NCBI GenBank assembly: GCA_020025195.1
Contig: JAHHSN010000038.1
Span: forward strand, 1-14,047
Source of the DNA: Angelakisella sp.
Lineage (GTDB): Bacteria; Bacillota; Clostridia; Oscillospirales; Ruminococcaceae
Direction: 5' to 3'
Length of the DNA stretch: 14,047 nucleotides
The notes under the pieces are model-generated. The model saw only the letters and a program-made list of their open reading frames with translations. It was not told where the DNA came from and ran no database searches. The translations under genes and the position numbers were made by a program. Positions 7,008-14,014 of the stretch are shown piece by piece. Every line of letters starts with the position of its first letter. The stretch's first letter is position 1.

Positions 7008-8284
7008 TGGCAAACGCAAGAGAAACCGCCGTCCGCGCGCTCCTCAAGGTCTTTGACGGCGGAGGGTTTTCCCAGCTGGTGCTGGACAGCCAGATGAAAA
7101 AAGACGGCCTCACCCCGGAGGACCGCGCCTTCTGCTCCGCGCTTTTTTACGGCACGGTGGAGCGGCGCATCACCCTCGACTGGGTGCTGGAGCAGTATTC
7201 CCGGGATAAGGTGCGGGAGCTTACCCCCGCGGTGCGGGAGATTCTCCGCCTTTCCCTCTATCAGCTTATTTTTCTCCCCTCGGTGCCGGAAAGCGCCGTG
7301 GTGGATGAGGCGGTGAAGCTCTGCCGCGTCTTTCATATGGAGGTGGCGACCGGCTTTGTGAACGGGGTGCTCCGCACCTTTATCCGAGCCTCGGGCGCCT
7401 TCCAGATGCCGAAGCACAGCGTTCACGCCCTTTCGGTACAATATTCTGTTCCGGAGGAGCTCATTTCCCTCTGGAACACCGTTTACGGAAAAGAAAAAAC
7501 GCTCGCCATTTTAGCGGGCTTTCATACACCGCCGCCCCTCTTCGCGCGGGTCAATACCACCCGCACCACCGTGGAGGCGCTCCTCGGGCGGCTGGCGGAG
7601 GAGGGCGCCGAAGCGTCCGCGGCCGAGGTCGCGGGCGGAATCCGGCTGATGCAGAAGGGCAGTCCCGCCGCGCTTCCCTCCTTCCGGGAGGGGCTCTTCC
7701 ACATTCAGGATCTCTCCGGGCAGAAATGTGCCGCCGCCCTCAGGGCGGAGCCCGGGATGCGGGTTCTGGACGTCTGCGCCGCCCCCGGAGGCAAGAGCTT
7801 TACGCTGGCGGAGCAGATGGAAAACAAGGGAGAGCTCATTGCCTGCGATCTCATCCCCGGCCGGGTCTCCCTCATTGAGGAGGGCGCCCGCCGGCTGGGT
7901 CTTTCCATCCTCTCGGCCCGCACCCAGAACGGCGCGGAATTTGCCCCGGAGCTGGGGGAATTTGACCGCATCCTCTGTGATGTGCCCTGCTCGGGCTACG
8001 GCGTCATCCGGAGGAAACCGGAGATTCGCTACAAGCCGCTCCAAAGCGGGAAGGAGCTTCCCCCCTTACAGCTTAAAATCCTCACCAATGCCGCCCGCTA
8101 TCTCAAAAAGGGCGGGAGACTGGTTTATTCCACCTGCACCTTAAATCCGCAGGAAAACCAGCTGGTAGTCAAAAAATTCCTTGCGGAGCACCCCGGCTTT
8201 GAGGCGGAAGCCCCCCGCACCCTCTTCCCGGAGCGGGACGGCGGCGACGGCTTCTTCTACGAGGCGCTGATCCGCCGGGACTGA
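7007..8284 (+). CDS. rsmB: 16S rRNA m5C967 methyltransferase RsmB
   Basis: RsmB methylates C967 (E. coli numbering) of 16S rRNA using S-adenosylmethionine. The 425-residue protein has an N-terminal NusB-like helical RNA-binding domain (about 1-130) and a Rossmann methyltransferase domain. It shows the SAM motif VLDVCAAPGGKS (253-264), motif IV DVPCSGYGVIRRKPEIRYK with Cys328, and motif VI STCTLNPQEN with Cys377. Two cysteines in this arrangement are the hallmark of RNA m5C enzymes: the motif VI Cys attacks the base and the motif IV Cys helps release. It ends in the usual DGFFYEALIR segment. AGGAGGAG (6993-7000) lies 6 nt upstream, and the start overlaps the peptidase stop. Confidence 0.95.
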   Translation: MANARETAVRALLKVFDGGGFSQLVLDSQMKKDGLTPEDRAFCSALFYGTVERRITLDWVLEQYSRDKVRELTPAVREILRLSLYQLIFLPSVPESAVVDEAVKLCRVFHMEVATGFVNGVLRTFIRASGAFQMPKHSVHALSVQYSVPEELISLWNTVYGKEKTLAILAGFHTPPPLFARVNTTRTTVEALLGRLAEEGAEASAAEVAGGIRLMQKGSPAALPSFREGLFHIQDLSGQKCAAALRAEPGMRVLDVCAAPGGKSFTLAEQMENKGELIACDLIPGRVSLIEEGARRLGLSILSARTQNGAEFAPELGEFDRILCDVPCSGYGVIRRKPEIRYKPLQSGKELPPLQLKILTNAARYLKKGGRLVYSTCTLNPQENQLVVKKFLAEHPGFEAEAPRTLFPERDGGDGFFYEALIRRD

Positions 8285-8315
8285 AACCGACAGAAAGAAA
8301 GGCAGGCGACCCCTC

Positions 8316-9368
8316 ATGCAAAAACAGGATCTTGTTTCCATGCCGCTTGCCCGACTGACCGCGTGGGTTCGGGAGGAGCTCGGCGAACCGGCGTTTCGCG
8401 GAAAGCAGATCTATTCCTGGATTCACGAAAAGCGCGTCTTCGATTTTGACCGGATGACGAACCTCCCGGCGGCCCTCCGGGAGACCCTTTCCCAAAGGGC
8501 CAAACTCCCCGCCGTCACCACCCGGAAGCGGCTCGAATCCAAACTTGATGATACCGTCAAGTTCCTCTTTGAGCTGCCCGACCGTCTCTGCGTGGAGGGG
8601 GTGCTGATGCGCTATCACCACGGCCTTTCCCTCTGCATCTCCACCGAGGTGGGCTGCGCGATGGGCTGCACCTTCTGCGCCTCCACCCTGGGCGGACTGG
8701 TTCGCCGGCTCACCCCCGCGGAAATGCTGGGCGAGGTCTATGAGGCGGAGCGGCAGGCGGGGGAACCCATCAGCTCCCTGGTCCTCATGGGCATCGGGGA
8801 GCCGCTGGATAACTTCGATAACGTCCTTGATTTTCTCACCATTCTCTCCTCCAAGGAGGGAAGGAACCTGAGCCTCCGGCACGTTTCACTCTCCACCTGC
8901 GGCCTCTGCGACCGCATCGACGAGCTGGCGGACCTTGGCCTTGGGCTCACCCTTTCGGTCTCGCTCCACGCCGCGGATGATAAGACGAGAAGTGAGATCA
9001 TGCCGGTCAACCGGCGCTATCCTCTGGAAGAACTGATGCGCTCCTGCCGCCGTTATTTCAGCAAGACGGGACGGAGGATCAGCTATGAATATGCCCTCAT
9101 CGCGGGGGTCAATGATACCCCGGCCCATGCCGAGCGGCTGGCAAAGCTCCTCGCGGGGCAGAACTGCCATGTCAATCTCATCCCGGTCAATCCTGTGAAG
9201 GAGCGCGGCACCCGCCGTCCCGATGCGGGAAGCGTCCGGCGCTTTGCCGCCCTTCTGGAAAAGCTGGGGCAGAACGCCACCGTCCGCCGGGAGCTGGGCA
9301 GCGATATCGCGGCGGCGTGCGGACAGCTGCGCCGCAGTGAGGCAGGGGAAGCCCCTGCCGACTCTTAA
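8316..9368 (+). CDS. rlmN: Dual-specificity 23S rRNA/tRNA m2A methyltransferase RlmN
   Basis: RlmN is a radical-SAM enzyme that makes 2-methyladenosine at A2503 of 23S rRNA and A37 of some tRNAs. The 350-residue protein has the N-terminal GEPAFRGKQIYSWIH segment (23-37). The [4Fe-4S] ligands are GCAMGCTFC (Cys114, Cys118, Cys121). A conserved Cys lies seven residues upstream (Cys107), and the SAM-binding MGIGEPLDN follows at 158-166. The methyl-carrying Cys335 is in GSDIAAACGQLR (328-339). An 11-residue Ala/Glu tail follows the conserved end and is encoded partly by a hairpin. The ribosome binding site is poorly spaced (AAAGG at 8297-8301, 14 nt away), but the N-terminal alignment supports this ATG over the one at 8340. 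Confidence 0.96.
   Translation: MQKQDLVSMPLARLTAWVREELGEPAFRGKQIYSWIHEKRVFDFDRMTNLPAALRETLSQRAKLPAVTTRKRLESKLDDTVKFLFELPDRLCVEGVLMRYHHGLSLCISTEVGCAMGCTFCASTLGGLVRRLTPAEMLGEVYEAERQAGEPISSLVLMGIGEPLDNFDNVLDFLTILSSKEGRNLSLRHVSLSTCGLCDRIDELADLGLGLTLSVSLHAADDKTRSEIMPVNRRYPLEELMRSCRRYFSKTGRRISYEYALIAGVNDTPAHAERLAKLLAGQNCHVNLIPVNPVKERGTRRPDAGSVRRFAALLEKLGQNATVRRELGSDIAAACGQLRRSEAGEAPADS
9341..9359. other. Perfect 8-bp hairpin at the 3' end of rlmN
   Basis: GGCAGGGG (9341-9348) pairs perfectly with CCCCTGCC (9352-9359) around a 3-nt loop, inside the last codons of rlmN and ending 7 nt before its stop. It is followed by GACTCTTAAAG and not by a T-run, so full intrinsic termination is unlikely. It could set an mRNA processing end or damp read-through into stp and prkC. 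Confidence 0.5.
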
Positions 9369-9388
9369 AGAGAAAGGAACGAAAGCCG

Positions 9389-10126
9389 ATGCTGGAAATC
9401 AGTGGAGCCACCGACCGCGGTCTCAAGCGGGAGGTTAACGAGGATCGCTTCGCGGGAGAGGTCTTTGACGAGCGCTTAGGATACGCAGTCGTCTGCGACG
9501 GCATGGGCGGCGCGGCGGGAGGCGGACTCGCCTCCGGCATAGCCTCCGAGGAGGTGCGCCGCATGGTGGAGAGCAGTCTCCGCCCCAATATGGATGAGCG
9601 CTCCCGGCAGCTCCTTCTGGATTCCGCCGTGCAGAACGCCAACTATATGGTGCTGGAAAAGGCCCGGCAGGCCGGCCCCGAATACGAGGGGATGGGCACG
9701 ACGCTTTGTCTCGCGCTTTTTCATGAGGAGGGCGTCACCGTCGCGAACATTGGGGACAGCCGCTGCTACCTCCTTAGGGAGGGCACGCTTTACCGCCTCA
9801 CCTCCGACCACACCATGGTGCAGAAGCTGGTGGAGGCGGGAGAGCTTTCCGAGGAGGACGCCGCCCGGCATCCCCAGCGGCACCTCATCACCAAAGCGAT
9901 CGGCGTAGAGCCGGAAGTTCTGCCCGATTACAGCGCCTTCACCCTGCACCCGGGGGACACCCTCTTACTGTGCACCGACGGGCTTTATAATATGCTTTCG
10001 GAGGAGCGGCTGAAGGAGCTTCTCCAAAAAGCTGCCGAGGCGGGAAGCGTCGAGGGCCTCATCGAGGCCGCTAACGCCGCCGGAGGGCAGGACAATATAA
10101 CCGCTGTGGTCGTCCACAATCGCTGA
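9389..10126 (+). CDS. stp: PP2C-family Ser/Thr phosphatase (PrpC/Stp)
   Basis: The 245-residue protein is a PPM/PP2C phosphatase of the Stp/PrpC type, which reverses phosphorylation by the PASTA kinase encoded next to it. The family's metal-binding acidic residues are present: NED (Asp19), CDGMGG (Asp37), CTDGL (Asp197) and GGQDN (Asp235). Other signatures are GMGTTL (101-106), NIGDSR (120-125) and SDHTMVQKLVEAGELSEEDA (139-158). No signal peptide or membrane segment is seen, so it is cytoplasmic. AAAGGA (9373-9378) lies 10 nt before the ATG. The kinase gene begins 13 nt after its stop, the usual coupled pair in Bacillota. Confidence 0.96.
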   Translation: MLEISGATDRGLKREVNEDRFAGEVFDERLGYAVVCDGMGGAAGGGLASGIASEEVRRMVESSLRPNMDERSRQLLLDSAVQNANYMVLEKARQAGPEYEGMGTTLCLALFHEEGVTVANIGDSRCYLLREGTLYRLTSDHTMVQKLVEAGELSEEDAARHPQRHLITKAIGVEPEVLPDYSAFTLHPGDTLLLCTDGLYNMLSEERLKELLQKAAEAGSVEGLIEAANAAGGQDNITAVVVHNR

Positions 10127-10139
10127 GAGGAGAAAACCA

Positions 10140-12068
10140 ATGGAAAATCTTTTGGGAACCAAACTGGCTGATCGCTATCTTATAGAGGAAATGGTAGGCG
10201 TCGGCGGAATGTGCAATGTCTACCGCGCCTTTGACGAGGAGACCTCCCACGTTGTCGCCATCAAGATGCTGCGGGATGAATATGCCGCGAGCGAGGAATA
10301 TCTTCGCCGCTTCCGCAATGAATCCAAGGCCATCCATGCGCTCTCCCACCCCAACATCGTGAAAATTTATGATGTGGTGCTGCAGGCCGCGAACCCCTAT
10401 CTGGTGATGGAATACGTGGACGGCATCACCCTCAAGACCTATATCGAGCGGAAAAAGACCGTCCCGCCCAAGGCCGCCGCCAATATCGCGGGGCTGGTGC
10501 TGACGGCGCTGCGCCATGCCCATGAAAACGGCATCGTGCACCGGGACGTCAAGCCCCAGAACATCATGGTGACCACCGACGGCCACGTCAAGGTGATGGA
10601 CTTCGGCATCGCCCGCTTTGCCATGAACCAGAGCCGCACCGTGGACGGCAACGCCATCGGAACGGTGCATTATATCAGCCCCGAGCAGGCGCAGGGCGGC
10701 GTGGTGGATCAGCGCACCGACATCTATTCGGTGGGCGTGATCCTCTTTGAGATGCTGACCGGCGAGCTGCCCTTTGACGCGGCGTCCCCCATCTCGGTGG
10801 CGCTCCAGCAGATCGAGGAGAACCCGAGAACGCCCCGCAGCATCGACGCCTCCATCCCGCTGGGACTGGAGCAGATCACCATGCACGCGATGGCGAAGGA
10901 CCCTGAGGACCGCTACCCCGACTGCGGCGCCATGATCGAAGACCTCAAGGCGTGGCTCGGCGACCCCGCCCACACCTTCCCCTATAAGAACAACCGCGCG
11001 GCGCGGAAAAAAGCCCCCGCCGACCGAGGCCGGGAGGGGAGCCATGCCTCCCGCCGTCCTCACATCAAAAAGCCCACCACCTTCCTCGGCAAGCTCTTTG
11101 CCATCACCTGCGGGGTGGTGCTGGCGTCTGTTCTCTTCCTGTTCATCATGTTTAAGGTCTATGATCCCTTTGCGTCGGTGGCCGATACCCAGATGCCGAA
11201 CCTTCTGGGTGTGGATTATGAGACCGTTGTCAGCTCCCCGGCCTATAAGGACTTCAAGATCAAGCTGGAGGGCGAGGATTATAACCCCGAGTACGACGAG
11301 GGGCAGATTTGTTATCAGTCCCCTGCCGAGGGCAAGACCGTTAAGGTCGGCTCCACCGTCTATGTCAAGGTTTCGGCGGGTGCCAAGCTGGTCCCCGTGC
11401 CGCCCTTCGTCAATCAGGAGGCCACTGCGGTCTATTCCAAGCTGGTGAGCCTCGGCTTCAAGTACACCGTTTCCGAGGTCCAGAGCGATACGGTGGAGGC
11501 GGGCCATGTTGTCCGGACCTCCCCCGAAGCCGGCGAGGAGGCGATCTATGGCAGCAATGTCGTCGTTTATGTGAGCGCCGGCAGCGATAAGGAGCCGATC
11601 ACCGTTCCGGACGTACTGGGCCAGAGCGAATCCTACGCCGTGGAGACCATCAAGGGCGCGGGCTTTGAGCCGTATGTCGTCTATCAGAAGGCGAGCTACG
11701 ATCAGGTGGGCTATGTCATCAGCCAGACCCCGAACCATCCCTCGCTGGTCTCGGCGGGCAGCCGCATCACGCTGGTGGTCGGCTCGGAGGAGGAAACCGC
11801 CGTGGGCGCCACGACCGTCACCCTCCAGACCACCCCGCCCGGACTTTCCGGCTCGGTCACCGTCTCGGTGATGATGAACGGCGAAAGCGTTTACAGCAAA
11901 ACCATCGAGCCCAAGAATACCCGTCTCATCTCCATCCCCTTAAACGGCACCGGCACCTCCATGGTGGATATCCTGATCGACGGCAAGGTCTTTAAGAGCG
12001 CCTCGGTGGATTTCGATAAGGGCCAGTATTACTGGACGGCGGACTATTCCTCCGATTTTGCCGGATGA
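10140..12068 (+). CDS. prkC: PASTA-domain membrane Ser/Thr kinase PrkC/PknB
   Basis: This 642-residue kinase has a cytoplasmic Hanks-type domain. It shows a glycine loop GVGGMCNVY (20-28), Lys42, catalytic HRDVKPQN (134-141, Asp136), DFG (154-156) and an activation loop with Thr167 and Thr175 before SPEQ. A basic linker (about 284-311) leads to one membrane helix (about 317-338). Three PASTA repeats follow outside the cell (about 351-414, 418-481 and 486-549), then a Thr/Ser/Tyr-rich beta-type domain (554-642). PASTA kinases sense muropeptides or lipid II and control cell wall, sporulation or germination, and translation factors. AGAGGAG (10126-10132) is 7 nt upstream. The last codons overlap rsgA by 4 nt. 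Identification is secure; the ligand is not known from sequence. Confidence 0.96.
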   Translation: MENLLGTKLADRYLIEEMVGVGGMCNVYRAFDEETSHVVAIKMLRDEYAASEEYLRRFRNESKAIHALSHPNIVKIYDVVLQAANPYLVMEYVDGITLKTYIERKKTVPPKAAANIAGLVLTALRHAHENGIVHRDVKPQNIMVTTDGHVKVMDFGIARFAMNQSRTVDGNAIGTVHYISPEQAQGGVVDQRTDIYSVGVILFEMLTGELPFDAASPISVALQQIEENPRTPRSIDASIPLGLEQITMHAMAKDPEDRYPDCGAMIEDLKAWLGDPAHTFPYKNNRAARKKAPADRGREGSHASRRPHIKKPTTFLGKLFAITCGVVLASVLFLFIMFKVYDPFASVADTQMPNLLGVDYETVVSSPAYKDFKIKLEGEDYNPEYDEGQICYQSPAEGKTVKVGSTVYVKVSAGAKLVPVPPFVNQEATAVYSKLVSLGFKYTVSEVQSDTVEAGHVVRTSPEAGEEAIYGSNVVVYVSAGSDKEPITVPDVLGQSESYAVETIKGAGFEPYVVYQKASYDQVGYVISQTPNHPSLVSAGSRITLVVGSEEETAVGATTVTLQTTPPGLSGSVTVSVMMNGESVYSKTIEPKNTRLISIPLNGTGTSMVDILIDGKVFKSASVDFDKGQYYWTADYSSDFAG

Positions 12069-12949
12069 GAGAGGGACTGATTACCCGCTCGCTCGGCGGG
12101 TTCTATACCGTTACCTTCCCCGACGGGAGCCGGCTGGAGTGCCGGGGACGCGGCGTTTTTCGCAAGGAGCGCGTGACGCTTCTGGTGGGAGACCGCTGCC
12201 GCGTGGAGGAGACGGAGGAGGGGCGCGGCTCCATCACGGAGCTTTTGCCCCGGAAGAATTTCCTCGCCCGTCCCCCCATCGCGAACCTTGACCGGCTGGC
12301 CATCGTGGTCTCGCTGGAGTCCCCCGCGCCCAATGCCCTGGTGCTGGATGAGCTTACCGCCATCGCCGCCCGGCGGGGCATTCCGGTGGTGTTCATTTTC
12401 ACCAAAACCGACCTTGCCTCCGCTGAGCCGTGGAGCACGATCTACCGGCAGGCGGGCTATCCCGTCGCCCTTGTGAGCAATGTGACCGGCGAGGGGAAGG
12501 AGGAGGCCGCGGCGCTTCTCCAAGGGGGCGTGACCGCTTTCTCGGGGAACAGCGGCGCCGGAAAATCGAGCCTTCTGAATCTTCTCTACCCCGATCTTGC
12601 CCTCCCCACCGGGGAGATCAGCGAGAAGCTGGGACGCGGGCGGCACACCACCCGTCATGTAGAGCTTTATCCCGATGGGAGAGGCGGCTTCCTGGCCGAC
12701 ACCCCCGGGTTTTCCGCCATCGAATTCAAAAAGAGCGAGCGGATGACCGCGGCGGATCTGGCGGAGTGCTTCCCCGAATACCGGGAATACATCCCCCGCT
12801 GCCGCTTTACCGGGTGCAGCCACCGCAATGAGCAGGGCTGCGCCGTCTGTGAGGCGATCCGGGCGGGAAAACTGAGCGAGAGCCGCCACAAAAGCTATCT
12901 CGCCATTTATGAGGAACTGAGAGACATCAAAGAGTGGGAGCTGAAGTGA
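12065..12949 (+). CDS. rsgA: Ribosome small-subunit biogenesis GTPase RsgA
   Basis: RsgA (CpgA/YloQ) is a circularly permuted GTPase that checks late 30S assembly. The 294-residue protein has an N-terminal OB-fold (about 1-65). The G4 motif comes first, FTKTDL (112-117), with the TKxD form also seen in B. subtilis. It is followed by G1 GNSGAGKSS (161-169), the switch region GRGRHTTRHVEL (190-201) and G3 DTPGF (212-216). A C-terminal zinc site has Cys246, Cys251, His253 and Cys259. The start has no purine-rich ribosome binding site; it lies in an ATGA overlap with prkC, so translation is probably coupled. PrkC phosphorylates CpgA in B. subtilis, so the arrangement fits kinase and substrate. 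Confidence 0.96.
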   Translation: MREGLITRSLGGFYTVTFPDGSRLECRGRGVFRKERVTLLVGDRCRVEETEEGRGSITELLPRKNFLARPPIANLDRLAIVVSLESPAPNALVLDELTAIAARRGIPVVFIFTKTDLASAEPWSTIYRQAGYPVALVSNVTGEGKEEAAALLQGGVTAFSGNSGAGKSSLLNLLYPDLALPTGEISEKLGRGRHTTRHVELYPDGRGGFLADTPGFSAIEFKKSERMTAADLAECFPEYREYIPRCRFTGCSHRNEQGCAVCEAIRAGKLSESRHKSYLAIYEELRDIKEWELK

Positions 12950-12972
12950 GGCTCCCCGGAGGAGGTACCCGC

Positions 12973-13515
12973 ATGAAGGAGAGGAACGCGCTCTTATCCG
13001 CGATGAAGGAGAAAAATGTGATGGTTCTTTACCGGGACGATCTGCCGGGAGAGGAGTTTTCCGGCGTGCCGGTCTCGGTGGAGGATGAGCTGACGGTGCT
13101 GCACCGTCAGCAGGACTTCCGGCTGGACGGCTACGCGGCGCTCCGCACCGGGGACATCACCATGGCGGAGCAGATGGACGACCTGCCCTTCTGCCGCCGC
13201 GCCTTTGAGGGCGAGAAGGTCTATGAAGGGGTAAAAGCCCCTCCCTTTTCCTGCGGGAACTGGGATTCCCTTTTTGAGGGGATCGGGCGGCACTGCGGCG
13301 GCTGGCTCAGTGTCCGGGTGGAAAACGAGAGCGACCCCCTCTTTTTCGTTGGAAAGTTAAAATCCCATGACGGCCGCTACCTCACCATGCGTTGTGTCGG
13401 GGCGGACGGCCAGTGGTATCCGGAGACCGCCACCCTATCCTTTTCGGAAATCACCGAGGTCTCCTTTGGGGACCGGTATCTCGGCGTATTTAAGAAATAT
13501 TGCAAAGAAAAATAA
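12973..13515 (+). CDS. Unrecognised 180-residue protein with a likely internal duplication
   Basis: I do not recognise this protein. The start at 12973 is chosen because GGAGGAGGT (12958-12966) lies 6 nt before the ATG; an in-frame GTG at 12934 would lie inside rsgA without such a site. No signal peptide or membrane segment is visible, so it is probably cytoplasmic. Residues about 15-79 and 110-176 share a pattern: beta-rich start, FSGVPVSVEDELTVL versus FVGKLKSHDGRYLTM, then a Gly/Asp turn, then ALRTGDIT versus TLSFSEIT, and a final aromatic/basic run (CRRAF, VFKKY). This looks like two copies of a small beta-barrel (Sm- or SH3-like), which is inference. The linker between them (about 80-109) contains Cys94 and Cys108. 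The gene sits between rsgA and an alkyltransferase homologue, with a 19-nt gap to the latter. Confidence 0.8.
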   Translation: MKERNALLSAMKEKNVMVLYRDDLPGEEFSGVPVSVEDELTVLHRQQDFRLDGYAALRTGDITMAEQMDDLPFCRRAFEGEKVYEGVKAPPFSCGNWDSLFEGIGRHCGGWLSVRVENESDPLFFVGKLKSHDGRYLTMRCVGADGQWYPETATLSFSEITEVSFGDRYLGVFKKYCKEK

Positions 13516-13534
13516 TCAAGGAGGTACGATTACC

Positions 13535-14014
13535 ATGCGTAAGTTTACGGAGGAAATGGGTCCCGGCTGGATCACCATTGTGGAAAATGACGACCATGCG
13601 GTCTCCCGTCTGATCTTCGGCGACGGCGCCGATGTGGACTGTGAGGTGGAGTGCACCCCTCTCCTCAGACAGGCGTTCGATCAGATCAAGGAGTACTGGA
13701 CCGGTCACCGTGTCATCTTCACCGTGCCGCTGGCGCCCGGCGGAACCGCCTTCCAGCGCATCGTCTGGCAGACCGTGATGCAGATCCCCTACGGCGAGCA
13801 CTTTGATGAGATGACCCTCATGGCGGCGCTCTCTCTCGGAGATGAGAACGACAACAAGGAGCGGATGCACAAGGCGGTGGATGACTGCCCCATCCCGATT
13901 TTCATCCCCACCCACCGCGTCGGCGACCCCGAAATGGAGCACGACATCTTCAATTATCCCGGCGGCGAGGATGTGAAGGGCGCGCTGATGGCGATGGAGA
14001 TGCCCCTTTCCTAA
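13535..14014 (+). CDS. O6-alkylguanine-DNA alkyltransferase homologue lacking the catalytic Cys
   Basis: The 159-residue protein aligns with the Ogt/MGMT family along its length: an N-terminal domain with TPLLRQAFDQIKEYWTG (41-57), TAFQRIVWQTVMQIPYGE (71-88) and the active-site region CPIPIFIPTHRVGD (118-131). The catalytic Cys of PCHR is Thr126 (codon ACC, 13910-13912). The structural Asn before it is Cys118. The DNA-probing Tyr of the helix-turn-helix maps to Glu92. The likely His-partner Glu155 remains. Alkyltransferase-like (ATL) proteins also lack the Cys, usually with Trp or Ala there, and bind alkylated DNA. This one is strongly acidic (about 28 D/E against 12 K/R), unlike a DNA-binding protein. 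AAGGAGGT (13518-13525) sets the start at 13535. A catalytically dead or repurposed paralogue is likely. Confidence 0.85.
   Translation: MRKFTEEMGPGWITIVENDDHAVSRLIFGDGADVDCEVECTPLLRQAFDQIKEYWTGHRVIFTVPLAPGGTAFQRIVWQTVMQIPYGEHFDEMTLMAALSLGDENDNKERMHKAVDDCPIPIFIPTHRVGDPEMEHDIFNYPGGEDVKGALMAMEMPLS

Noticed and set aside
10071..11738. Long minus-strand open frame opposite stp and prkC (555 codons)
   Set aside because: It is opposite fully conserved phosphatase and kinase motifs. Its translation is His/Gly/Arg/Asp-rich, typical of an antisense frame in GC-rich DNA, and I see no ribosome binding site or family motif.
12398..12415. RsgA G4 motif TKTD taken as a degenerate NKxD
   Set aside because: B. 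subtilis CpgA also has TKxD at this place, so it is a normal family variant and not a sign of lost GTP specificity.
12934..12972. Upstream GTG start for the unknown gene after rsgA
   Set aside because: It lies within rsgA with no proper ribosome binding site, whereas the ATG at 12973 has GGAGGAGGT 6 nt upstream.
13367..13534. N-terminal extension of the alkyltransferase homologue from an ATG at 13367
   Set aside because: It would overlap the unknown gene by about 150 nt, and its added residues are Pro/Arg/Ser-rich shadow sequence. The perfect AAGGAGGT before 13535 and the family alignment decide for the shorter form.
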